DNA from: Thermoplasmatota archaeon
Lineage (GTDB): Archaea > Thermoplasmatota > E2 > DHVEG-1
Assembly: GCA_030605515.1 (NCBI GenBank)
Contig: JAUWIE010000065.1
Location: 1-16,972, forward strand
DNA length: 16,972 bases
Direction of reading: 5' to 3'
Shown here: in pieces, positions 1 to 7,323 of the stretch
Position numbering within the stretch: position 1 is the first letter of the stretch
How the letters are laid out: each line of letters opens with the position of its first letter
Program-made: the position numbers and the translations under genes
Notes under the pieces: generated by a model
The model's input: only the letters and a program-made list of their open reading frames with translations
Told to the model about the DNA's origin: nothing
The model's database searches: none

Positions 1-2450
1 GTGAATATATTGGTGGGCCTGCTGTATCTGAATTTGACTATGGTCAAGAATGTTATTCATATTGTGAATTTGACAATATCGAATCAGGAGACGTTGTTAA
101 ATGGAAATGGAGATGGGAGAAAGATGGAAATGTTAAATATACTATTTGGGAGACAATAACCGATCCGAGTATCTGGTGTTCATGGATACCATCTGAAAGT
201 GGAGATTGGACTGTTGATATCTATTATAATGAGGTATATGTTGGATCTGGGCCTATTTTTATTGTAAAAGAACCTGTGTTCCCAGAGGGTTTAGTTACAG
301 AGTTTACAGTGTATCCAAATCCTGTTGAATATAATGGAGATTTCACTGCATCAGTTACTGGGAGAAATATTGGAAATATCTCAGGATACTTTATGATTGG
401 TTTGGAAACAATAACACATGGAGTTATCATGTCAACAGTAACAGAATTATATCCTGATGATACTATGCAGTTCCAAGTGATTTTTGAAGGGATAATTCAG
501 AGTACTTATTGTAATGCTACACTTTGGTGGCTTAGTGATTATACAATTAATGATGATATGAGTTGTAATGAAAAAGATCAAATTCTTCATGATGAAGAAC
601 AAATCCTAGTTGAAGTAGCAAGTCAAGAAATCATTGGTGAAATAAATCATTCTGGAAGTATGTTCTTTACAGGTCCATTTCATAATGAGGAGACTGGAAG
701 GAAAGTTGCAATGGTAAGTATAAAAAACATTGGAATTCACACTGGGGATATCCATATAGTACTCTCTGAATATCCTGAATCTATTGATGAAAACATAATT
801 TTTTCAAAAGATGTTACTGTAAATCCTGGTTGTGAAAAAAGCTGTCTTATATGGGTTGATATTTCTGATGGCCCTGATGAGGGTTTATGGCCTCTTGGTT
901 TAAAGGTATGGGGGGATACTGAAGCAGAGCCTACTTGGGAAATAACAAGTAAAACATATCAATGGGATGTACAAATAATTCAGATGCATGAGCCTCAGAT
1001 CACTACGTTAGACGCTACTAATATAAAAGAGGAAAACATGGTTTTAAACGCTTATCTTAACGATGATGGAGGTGAACCATGCATGTGTGGATTCTGGTAT
1101 GGAACAACATATCCATTAAATGAAACAAATAGTCAAAACGTGACGTGTATTGAAGTAATTACGACGGGTCAAACCTGCGATCAGTATATCAATGATTTAA
1201 TACCCGGGGTTCTCTACTATGTAAAATCATGGACTAGCAATTCAAATGGCTTTATTATATCAGATAATACGCTATCATTTCATACAATTACACCTGATGC
1301 TATCAAACCGATGGTTACAACAAACGCAACTATTCAGATTAATGAAAACAATGCAATTCTTAATGGTTTTGTATTAGATGATGGAGGTGAACCATGCATG
1401 TGTGGATTCTGGTATGGAACAACATATCCATTAAATGAAACAAATAGTCAAAACGTGACGTGTGCTCAGGAATATGTAACTGGAGATTTTTTTAATAAAA
1501 CAATTGATATAAGTTCAACAGGGGTTCATTATGTTTGTTCATGGGCTCTGAATTCACAGGGATTTTTTATTTCAAATGTTTCTTGTTATGATTATGAATT
1601 TGGTGATTTTTCCTACACGTTTGACAGCGCTAATATTAACCTAGGTGAAGATATTCCTTATACCCATAGTGCTGAGTTTCCATTTTCAATTTGGGCATGT
1701 AACATGAGTATCAATGTTAATGATAGTGTTGTAAACTTTTTAAATCAAGGGGAAGTATTGAACAGTTTAAATTGTATTTTTCAACAGGGAGAAAACAAAG
1801 ATGAATGGGTAAGCTGGAAGAAATGGCGATATGAATCTGGACTTACAAATTTATTAACCAATCTTGATCCTCTAACTAATTATTACTTCTATATTAACAA
1901 TACAGATTTACCTGTAACTATTAGTTTTGAATATGATTTGTGTAGTTCAATACCATATGATATAATTTTACCTTCAAGCATCTGGGTATTTAATAGTAGT
2001 ATTAAAAATAATGATTCCTGTGAAAACTTCTGTAAACAAGGTGGTATCTGGGATGATATAGATCGGATACATCATCTGGATACTGGATATTTTTGGGAGA
2101 AAGGAGGCAGCTATAATACTTTAACAAATCTTACATATGGGGAAGATTACATTTTCAAGATGTTGAATAAAACATTGTTATCATTTACATATGATATAGA
2201 TAATTATGATATTTTCATACCTGAATTCCAAGATCTTTGTGGTGATCTAAACAATGACGATATTGTTAATATCGCTGATTTGACATATATTATTGCTTAT
2301 TTGTATGGTGGCGGACCAGAACCTGTTCCTGATCTTTGTGTCGGTGACGTTAATGGTGATGGTAGCGTTAATATTGCGGATTTGACATACATCATTGCAT
2401 ATCTTTATGGTGGTGGACCGGGACCAGTTACTAATTGTTGTGATCTGTGA
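1..2450 (+). CDS. Large secreted modular surface protein with C-terminal dockerin (5' end missing)
   Basis: The frame is open from base 3, so the gene begins outside the window. The GTG at 276 is internal. About 815 residues are visible. In order they show: an Ig-like domain rich in Trp and Tyr (to about base 270); two CARDB-like beta domains (about 285-980); two FN3-like repeats (about 990-1600) sharing the motif DDGGEPCMCGFWYG; two degenerate copies of a roughly 100-residue module (about 1630-2215) with Trp, NF..QG and LTNL signatures; and a dockerin (about 2238-2450). The dockerin has two F-hand calcium loops, DLNNDDIVNIAD and DVNGDGSVNIAD, each followed by an LTYIIAYLYGGGP helix, and it ends in Cys-Cys. 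Asn-X-Ser/Thr sequons are frequent, as in glycosylated archaeal surface proteins. No catalytic domain, transmembrane helix or sorting signal is present in this part. The dockerin suggests attachment to cohesins such as those at 12093-16924 (inference). Ligand or substrate is unknown. Confidence 0.85.
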   Translation, partial: EYIGGPAVSEFDYGQECYSYCEFDNIESGDVVKWKWRWEKDGNVKYTIWETITDPSIWCSWIPSESGDWTVDIYYNEVYVGSGPIFIVKEPVFPEGLVTEFTVYPNPVEYNGDFTASVTGRNIGNISGYFMIGLETITHGVIMSTVTELYPDDTMQFQVIFEGIIQSTYCNATLWWLSDYTINDDMSCNEKDQILHDEEQILVEVASQEIIGEINHSGSMFFTGPFHNEETGRKVAMVSIKNIGIHTGDIHIVLSEYPESIDENIIFSKDVTVNPGCEKSCLIWVDISDGPDEGLWPLGLKVWGDTEAEPTWEITSKTYQWDVQIIQMHEPQITTLDATNIKEENMVLNAYLNDDGGEPCMCGFWYGTTYPLNETNSQNVTCIEVITTGQTCDQYINDLIPGVLYYVKSWTSNSNGFIISDNTLSFHTITPDAIKPMVTTNATIQINENNAILNGFVLDDGGEPCMCGFWYGTTYPLNETNSQNVTCAQEYVTGDFFNKTIDISSTGVHYVCSWALNSQGFFISNVSCYDYEFGDFSYTFDSANINLGEDIPYTHSAEFPFSIWACNMSINVNDSVVNFLNQGEVLNSLNCIFQQGENKDEWVSWKKWRYESGLTNLLTNLDPLTNYYFYINNTDLPVTISFEYDLCSSIPYDIILPSSIWVFNSSIKNNDSCENFCKQGGIWDDIDRIHHLDTGYFWEKGGSYNTLTNLTYGEDYIFKMLNKTLLSFTYDIDNYDIFIPEFQDLCGDLNNDDIVNIADLTYIIAYLYGGGPEPVPDLCVGDVNGDGSVNIADLTYIIAYLYGGGPGPVTNCCDL
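1062..1148 (+). repeat. 87-bp direct repeat, copy 1
   Basis: This copy is identical at every base to 1377-1463, 315 bp downstream, which is exactly 105 codons. It encodes the first half of an FN3-like module (DDGGEPC...NVTC). The flanking parts of the two modules have diverged, so this block was recently duplicated or homogenised by gene conversion. Confidence 0.95.
1377..1463 (+). repeat. 87-bp direct repeat, copy 2
   Basis: This is the second perfect copy of the block at 1062-1148, in the same reading frame and in the next FN3-like module. Confidence 0.95.
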
Positions 2451-2473
2451 TAGTATTAAACAGATCTATCCAA

Positions 2474-2497
2474 TTTTTTTTAGGTTATTTTATTTTT
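2474..2497 (+). terminator. Oligo-T terminator after the dockerin protein
   Basis: A run of eight T and further T-rich tracts start about 24 bases after the stop codon at 2450. T-tracts of this kind end transcription in archaea without a hairpin. No stem was seen. Confidence 0.5.
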
Positions 2498-2536
2498 GTA
2501 ATTGACAAACAGAATGCATTCTCAAATACTAAAAAA

Positions 2537-2548
2537 ATTTATTTATAA
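2537..2548 (+). promoter_or_regulatory. TATA box for the cyclophilin operon
   Basis: ATTTATTTATAA is a good archaeal TATA element. Its TTTATAA core is centred near 2545, about 24 bases before the ATG at 2569. Transcription would start at or next to that ATG, giving a leaderless mRNA and placing the ATG at 2557 upstream of the transcript. Confidence 0.55.
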
Positions 2549-2568
2549 GACAGTACATGTCGGCGTTT

Positions 2569-3306
2569 ATGTCAGCAAAAAAAATGACTACTAGAAAAAG
2601 AGCTGAAATGAAATCAAAGAAAGCAAAGGCAACGAAAGGTAACTATAATTTGAGAATGATCTTTTCTGTGCTTATTATCATTATTATTGTAGCTATAGCT
2701 GGAATTTATTTTATTACTGCAGATAATACTGATAAAGATCAAGATGAAAATGGAGATCCGAATAATGGATCTGCTACTGATAATCCAATTGCAGTTATAG
2801 CTACTTCAATGGGTACAATTAGAGTTGAGTTATTTCAAGAAAAAGTACCAAATACAGTTGATAACTTCATTAAACTTGCTAATGATGGATTTTATGAAGG
2901 ACTTGTATTTCATCGAGTTGCCAACATCAATCCTAACGAACCGGATACTAACATAATACAAGGCGGTGGATATGACACAGACGCAAATCAAAAGCAAAGT
3001 CCTTATGGAACAATAGATCTAGAAATCAATGAAGAAGTACGTCATAATGATGGAGCCATTGCAATGGCTCGTTTACCAGATCCAAATATAAATAGCGCTA
3101 CGAGCCAGTTTTACATATGTGATGGTTCTCATTCATTTTTAGACGATGGATATGCAGCTTTTGGATTTACAATCCAGGGAATGGATGTTGTAAGAGCAAT
3201 TGCTGCTGTTGAGACCGATACGAAAAAAGCTCCTGATGGTAGGTCGATGCAAAATTGGCCTGTTAATGATGTAATAATAAATAGTATAACAATAGAAAAT
3301 CAATAA
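2569..3306 (+). CDS. Membrane-anchored extracytoplasmic cyclophilin-type peptidyl-prolyl isomerase
   Basis: Predicted to catalyse cis-trans isomerisation of X-Pro bonds in exported proteins. The 245-residue protein has a Lys/Arg-rich N-terminus, one hydrophobic segment (about residues 30-50), an acidic Asp/Gly/Asn linker and a cyclophilin domain from about residue 73. Core motifs are present: FHRV with the catalytic Arg, IQGGG, AIAMAR and SQFYI. The positions that hold the Trp and His of human cyclophilin A read SFLDDGYAAFG, so both are replaced, as in divergent bacterial-type cyclophilins. The basic N-terminus and single helix predict an N-in anchor with the enzyme outside. The start at 2569 was chosen because the TATA box lies only about 12 bases from the in-frame ATG at 2557. 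The next gene is a cytosolic paralogue. Folding of the Pro-rich secreted proteins encoded nearby is a plausible job (inference). Confidence 0.85.
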   Translation: MSAKKMTTRKRAEMKSKKAKATKGNYNLRMIFSVLIIIIIVAIAGIYFITADNTDKDQDENGDPNNGSATDNPIAVIATSMGTIRVELFQEKVPNTVDNFIKLANDGFYEGLVFHRVANINPNEPDTNIIQGGGYDTDANQKQSPYGTIDLEINEEVRHNDGAIAMARLPDPNINSATSQFYICDGSHSFLDDGYAAFGFTIQGMDVVRAIAAVETDTKKAPDGRSMQNWPVNDVIINSITIENQ

Positions 3307-3331
3307 AAAAAAGTTGGAGAGTGTAATTTAA

Positions 3332-3796
3332 ATGGGAAATAAAATAGCAGAGTTTAAGACAAATAAAGGCAGTTTCAAAATCGAGCTTTATAATGATAAA
3401 GCACCAATAACAACTGGAAATTTTATCAAACTTGTAAATGAAGGATTCTACAATGGTCTAAAATTTCATCGTGTCATACCGAATTTTATGATACAAGGTG
3501 GATGTCCACATGGAACTGGTAGAGGTGGACCAGGATATACCATTAAAGATGAATTCCATCCTGATCTAAAACATAATTCAAAAGGAATTCTTTCAATGGC
3601 AAACGCAGGGCCAAATACAGGTGGTTCACAGTTTTTCATAACAGTTGCAGAAACACCATGGCTTGATAAACATCATTCCATCTTTGGTAAAGTTGTCGAG
3701 GGAATGGACATTGTTGAATCTATTTCAAAAATGGATAAAGATGGAAATGATAAACCCAATCAGGATGTAATTATCAATAAAATTACAATAAATTAA
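3332..3796 (+). CDS. Cytosolic cyclophilin-type peptidyl-prolyl isomerase
   Basis: This single-domain cyclophilin of 154 residues has no signal peptide or membrane helix and therefore acts in the cytoplasm. The active site is complete: FHRVIPNFMIQGG (catalytic Arg, Phe, Met, Gln), GILSMANAGPNTGGSQFFI and PWLDKHHSIFGKV, with the Trp and His that are absent from the upstream paralogue. It starts with ATG 26 bases after the upstream gene, preceded by a GGAGAGTG stretch that can serve as ribosome binding site. It is probably cotranscribed with the anchored cyclophilin and the dUTPase. General protein folding is the expected role; no specific client is indicated. Confidence 0.92.
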   Translation: MGNKIAEFKTNKGSFKIELYNDKAPITTGNFIKLVNEGFYNGLKFHRVIPNFMIQGGCPHGTGRGGPGYTIKDEFHPDLKHNSKGILSMANAGPNTGGSQFFITVAETPWLDKHHSIFGKVVEGMDIVESISKMDKDGNDKPNQDVIINKITIN

Positions 3797-3814
3797 CAGT
3801 AAAAAGTGATTATG

Positions 3815-4288
3815 ATGACTATTCTTTCTGATAATGATATAGGGCAATCAATGAAAAACAATGAGCTTGGTATAGAACCTTTTAATGAGAAGAATCTCAC
3901 TCCAAATGGTTATGATCTTTCAATTGATGAAGTATTTATTAGAAAAACTGATGAACATATTAAAGATGGAATTGCTATGATTCCACCTATGACTTGGTTT
4001 GCAATTAGCACGAAAGAATTTGTTAAAATGGGACCGCAGATCACTTCTCAACTATGGATACGCTCTAGCTATGCCCGTAAGGGTGTTATGGCTAGTTTCG
4101 GGAAAGTAGATGCTGGTTTTCATGGTACTCTTACAATAAGTTGTTTTAATTCAAATGATGAAGAACTTGAAATTTTGATTGGTGATCGTTTCTGTCAAAT
4201 AGTATTTGAGCATCTTTCTTCAAAACCATCTGAACTTTATGATAAGAAATCAGGGAATTATCAAAATCAGCGTGGTATAAAATTATAA
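3815..4288 (+). CDS. Archaeal dUTP diphosphatase (dCTP deaminase/dUTPase superfamily)
   Basis: Predicted to hydrolyse dUTP to dUMP and pyrophosphate, keeping uracil out of DNA and feeding dTMP synthesis. The 157 residues match the compact archaeal family: ILSDNDI at the N-terminus, IEPFNEKNLTPNGYDLSI, the RSSYARKGV motif, VDAGFHGTLTISCFN and a C-terminal NYQNQRG tail over the active site. Bifunctional and deaminase members have a catalytic Glu in a TLE-type motif after the DxGF strand; here that position reads TIS, so only the Asp used by dUTPases remains. This favours dUTPase without deaminase activity (inference from alignment by eye). GTG 3806, ATG 3812 and ATG 3815 are possible starts. 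ATG 3815 is preferred because AGTGAT then sits at a better distance and the length fits the family. The stop overlaps the convergent TrmI stop. Confidence 0.8.
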   Translation: MTILSDNDIGQSMKNNELGIEPFNEKNLTPNGYDLSIDEVFIRKTDEHIKDGIAMIPPMTWFAISTKEFVKMGPQITSQLWIRSSYARKGVMASFGKVDAGFHGTLTISCFNSNDEELEILIGDRFCQIVFEHLSSKPSELYDKKSGNYQNQRGIKL

Positions 4289-5050
4289 TACTTTACGAGC
4301 AAATGTGAGATATCCTGTATGACCAAGCATGTCAAAACTAGGTCTTGTACCATATTTAGATACTATCATTTCCCGTTGAATGTTTTCAAATGTTTTAGTT
4401 TCAATAAAACTTTGTTTATTGATTCCATTTATTGTTTTTTCAACCTGAGAAATTAACGGTGAATATGTGCATATATAACCACCTGTTTTCAAAGCTTTCC
4501 AAGCGTGTTTTATAGCGTCCCATGGGTTTGGTATATCAAGAATAATAGCATCAAGGTTTTTTTCATTTATCCCCGTGGTCACATCCTTTACTTTCGTTGT
4601 TACATATTTGTCTAATTGTGCTTTTTTAAGGTTTTTTAATGCGTGATTGATGAATTCTTCTCTATAATCGTATGATATTACTTTTCCGTTTGGTGCCACT
4701 GCGTTTGCTAGTGCAATTGTTAGTGATCCTGAGCCGATCCCTGCTTCTAGTACTGTGTTTCCTGATTCAATTGAGCAATTCATCAATATATGAGAGGCGT
4801 CTCTTGGAAGGATGATTTGTGCTTTGCGTTTTAAACTGTGTAGTTTATCCTGCAATGATGGTTTTAGGATCCAAAATTGTTTGCTTCCGATCTCTATTTG
4901 TTTACCGTATTGTTTTCCAGCTAGATTACCAGGGTCAAATACACCGATTTTTTTGATTTTATCTGTTTTACCATTTGTGTCAACGATGAATTTCTGTAGT
5001 TTTTCATCGATAAGAACAACTATGTCTGCTTTTCTTACTATTTTTTTCAT
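4283..5050 (-). CDS. trmI: tRNA (adenine-57/58-N1)-methyltransferase TrmI
   Basis: Methylates N1 of A58 (and often A57 in archaea) in the T-loop of tRNA using S-adenosylmethionine, stabilising the tRNA core. The 255-residue length is typical. A small N-terminal beta domain (about 1-75) is followed by a Rossmann methyltransferase fold: VLEAGIGSGSLTIALA binds SAM, YDYREEF supplies the acidic ribose-binding residue, and ILDIPNPWDA is the family's D-x-P-x-P-W substrate motif. The ATG lies nine bases after the RaSEA stop with AAGGTAG as ribosome binding site, so the two tRNA modification genes are cotranscribed. The 3' end overlaps the convergent dUTPase gene by six bases. Confidence 0.92.
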   Translation of the reverse strand: MKKIVRKADIVVLIDEKLQKFIVDTNGKTDKIKKIGVFDPGNLAGKQYGKQIEIGSKQFWILKPSLQDKLHSLKRKAQIILPRDASHILMNCSIESGNTVLEAGIGSGSLTIALANAVAPNGKVISYDYREEFINHALKNLKKAQLDKYVTTKVKDVTTGINEKNLDAIILDIPNPWDAIKHAWKALKTGGYICTYSPLISQVEKTINGINKQSFIETKTFENIQREMIVSKYGTRPSFDMLGHTGYLTFARKVL

Positions 5051-5059
5051 TTTATAGTT

Positions 5060-6100
5060 CTACCTTGACAAATCAATAATTGATCCGAAACCAAGATCTT
5101 CGATATCAAGTTGATCTAGCCATTTTTCTTTACATTCACAATCAAGGTCTTTGAATATCTTTGGATCTTGATGTAATGAAAAACTTTCTATTGCTCTGAG
5201 AACATTTGGGTCACACTCTTTACAGTTATGAGCACCTCTTATATTTCCTCCACCAGCAATATTACATTGTAATCGTATTTTATCAGTGTTTTTTTTGCTT
5301 TTATTTAATATTTCGATGACGCTCCATAACCATGCAGGTCGATACTGGTTTTTTTTCCATAAGAATTCAACAAGTGTTTTTCGTTGTACATTTGCGGGGT
5401 TAAATGAAATAGTATCAGTATGTTTTTTTATTTTATCAACTGTTTCTATGCAGTCCTTTATTGTTTCTTTTTCTGTGAGAAAAGGTGGTTTTATTAAAAC
5501 ATATGTCTTTAGTTTACAATTGTTTTTCTTTATTATTTCTGCTGCTTTTTTGTAATCATTAAATGTAATACCTTTGTTAATAGCATAATTTCGTACTGTG
5601 TCATTTGCTGTTTCAAGACCTATTCCTATTTCAAAATCCTTTGATTTATCTATGTTTTTTATCTCTTTTAATTTTTGGTTTGTGACGTATTCTGGTCTTG
5701 ATTCAAAAGAGATTTTTTCTGCGCTTTCTGAGAGGCGACTTAATATTTTCATTCTAACTTTTGGTTTGACTTCGGAATCATCAAGGAAGCTTCCGGAGGT
5801 AAATATTTTTACAGTTTTTTCATTATTATATTGTTTTATAGCTTTTTCAAACTGAAAAAATATGTCCTCATCTGATACTTTTTTCCACATGCTATCATTA
5901 AAGTAACCGCACATGGTGCAACCTGATTTAAGAGCCCATGAGCACCCATGTGTTCTAAAAATAATTACAAATGCATCAACGATATTACCGTTGTAAACAT
6001 CTTTTTCTGACCAAAATCGAACTGGTTTTTTTGCATCGGTTATTTTTGGTGTGAAATCTGATTTTAGATCTCTGCAGAACTCTGCTAGTTCATTTATCAT
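5060..6100 (-). CDS. Archaeosine biosynthesis radical SAM protein RaSEA
   Basis: RaSEA works with ArcS to convert the preQ0-lysine adduct at tRNA position 15 to archaeosine (G+), a hallmark of archaeal tRNA. This 346-residue protein has the radical SAM cluster motif HGCSWALKSGCTMCGYF, with Elp3-like C-x7-C-x2-C spacing, then SFESRPEY, an EIGIGLETAND strand and a TIM-barrel core. The C-terminus has extra cysteines (QCNIAGG, HNCKEC, DCECKEKW) that could hold a metal or second cluster. Identification rests on the overall pattern remembered for the TIGR01210 family. It starts two bases after the stop of the upstream membrane protein gene and is followed by trmI. ArcS and TGT are not in the window. 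Confidence 0.85.
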   Translation of the reverse strand: MINELAEFCRDLKSDFTPKITDAKKPVRFWSEKDVYNGNIVDAFVIIFRTHGCSWALKSGCTMCGYFNDSMWKKVSDEDIFFQFEKAIKQYNNEKTVKIFTSGSFLDDSEVKPKVRMKILSRLSESAEKISFESRPEYVTNQKLKEIKNIDKSKDFEIGIGLETANDTVRNYAINKGITFNDYKKAAEIIKKNNCKLKTYVLIKPPFLTEKETIKDCIETVDKIKKHTDTISFNPANVQRKTLVEFLWKKNQYRPAWLWSVIEILNKSKKNTDKIRLQCNIAGGGNIRGAHNCKECDPNVLRAIESFSLHQDPKIFKDLDCECKEKWLDQLDIEDLGFGSIIDLSR

Positions 6101-6102
6101 GT

Positions 6103-7278
6103 CTAGTTTCTTCTATCTTTCTTACGGTATTTGAAAATAAAGATCACGATCATCAATGAAATTATAAATACCAGTAGTTCAAAACCTGGTACTGCTATAA
6201 GTCGAGGTTTTGGGAGTTTCGCCGGTGGGGAATCCTCTCCACCTATTTCAACTGCATCGCTGACATTGAAATAATAAGTACTACTATCAATTATTGTATT
6301 GTTATAATCCTTGATTTTTATTATGGAATTACCATATGACTCAAGATTAATCGGTTGTTCAAAATAGTGAATTATATCAGCATATACCTTTACTGTTACA
6401 TTTGTATTTCTAGGCCAACCCTCTATTTTTGGGCTGGACTCATAATAATCACCATTTTTTGTCGCGTTAATTTCTTTACCATCATTAATTGTATAGTAAA
6501 CTCTGCTAACATCTGCTTTTACATCAAATTTTATAGTAGTTGAATATGTAACCTCTGGTGGCTTATTTTGATCAGTTGCTCCAAGAGGCTCAGTGAGTTT
6601 AATTGCATCATCAGTATAAGTAAAATTATCTTGTTTAACTCTTTTAAGACCATTTTTATCTTCAGCTGTTAGCTCATATGAATATTTTCCAGGAGTATTA
6701 TCAGGGTTTTCATAGGTATAACTAAAAATATGTTTATTAAAAGAGAAATCATCAATAGTGGTACTATTTCCATCTGGATATGTCAAAGTAAAATCAATAT
6801 CTTGTTTTTCAACTCCGACGTTATCAATTATACGTGCAACAATATTAACAGTGCCACCAAGTTCCTGCATATCAGGTAGAGTAACCATTTCAACATTAGG
6901 TTTTTCACCATCATAAAATGGTGGGTTAACAATGATTATTAACACGAGAAGCCATGCGAAAAAATAAACCGCATAAGATCCGAACCATCCTTTTTTACCA
7001 AAATCAGTAAGATCAATGTTTAATCTAAGATACAGGTATTTTATCCATGCAGCATTTATGATACCAAATAATAAAACTAATACCCATCTTTGCTCGTTTC
7101 CATTTAGAAGAACCCAAAAACCAAAAGAGATAATTGTTATAACTATAGCGAAAAGAAATGCGATGAACATTGTTTTAATGTTTCTTCTTTCCTTTTTTAA
7201 AAATTTTTCTTCATCAAACTTCGGATTTTTGAAATCAAATTCTTCTTCCTCAGTTTTCTCTTTTCGTTTTTTTGCCAT
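6103..7278 (-). CDS. Membrane protein with Ig-like ectodomain and PGF-CTERM-like tail
   Basis: Function not recognised. The 391 residues start with a highly charged cytoplasmic segment (about 1-33), followed by three hydrophobic helices (about 36-57, 64-85 and 99-118). An outside region of about 240 residues follows, with beta-sandwich character: one part resembles a PKD/Ig domain (NVGVEKQDIDFTLTYPDG, ENPDNTPGKYSYELTAEDKNG). The C-terminus has PGFELL, a hydrophobic stretch and YRKKDRRN (from about residue 364), the three-part layout of a PGF-CTERM archaeosortase signal. A plain C-terminal transmembrane anchor is the alternative. The ATG is placed about 25 bases from a TATA box, so the mRNA is probably leaderless. 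The gene is first of a three-gene unit with RaSEA and trmI, spaced two and nine bases apart, with no obvious functional link to tRNA. Confidence 0.75.
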   Translation of the reverse strand: MAKKRKEKTEEEEFDFKNPKFDEEKFLKKERRNIKTMFIAFLFAIVITIISFGFWVLLNGNEQRWVLVLLFGIINAAWIKYLYLRLNIDLTDFGKKGWFGSYAVYFFAWLLVLIIIVNPPFYDGEKPNVEMVTLPDMQELGGTVNIVARIIDNVGVEKQDIDFTLTYPDGNSTTIDDFSFNKHIFSYTYENPDNTPGKYSYELTAEDKNGLKRVKQDNFTYTDDAIKLTEPLGATDQNKPPEVTYSTTIKFDVKADVSRVYYTINDGKEINATKNGDYYESSPKIEGWPRNTNVTVKVYADIIHYFEQPINLESYGNSIIKIKDYNNTIIDSSTYYFNVSDAVEIGGEDSPPAKLPKPRLIAVPGFELLVFIISLMIVIFIFKYRKKDRRN

Positions 7279-7298
7279 TGGAGTAGGATATTGTTTTT

Positions 7299-7307
7299 AT
7301 TTAAAGG
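7299..7307 (-). promoter_or_regulatory. TATA box for the membrane protein-RaSEA-trmI unit
   Basis: On the minus strand the site reads CCTTTAAAT followed by AAAAAC, with a purine-rich run upstream like a BRE. Its centre is about 24-25 bases before the ATG at 7278, so transcription should begin at the start codon itself. Confidence 0.5.
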
Positions 7308-7323
7308 TTTTTCCTATATTTTT

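Noticed and set aside
276..278. GTG as the start of the first gene
   Set aside because: The same frame is open back to base 3 with a clear Ig-like protein sequence, so the gene starts before the window.
1062..1463. CRISPR or mobile-element repeat
   Set aside because: There are only two copies, both in frame inside homologous protein modules, and no insertion-sequence ends or cas genes are present.
2557..2559. ATG 2557 as start of the anchored cyclophilin
   Set aside because: A TATA box lies about 12 bases before it, so it should be upstream of the transcript. ATG 2569 fits a leaderless mRNA. The distinction does not affect the domain call.
5286..5855. Opposite-strand open frames over RaSEA and other genes
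   Set aside because: They are antisense to well-identified genes, low in complexity (many Phe/Ser from A-rich coding strands) and lack ribosome binding sites.
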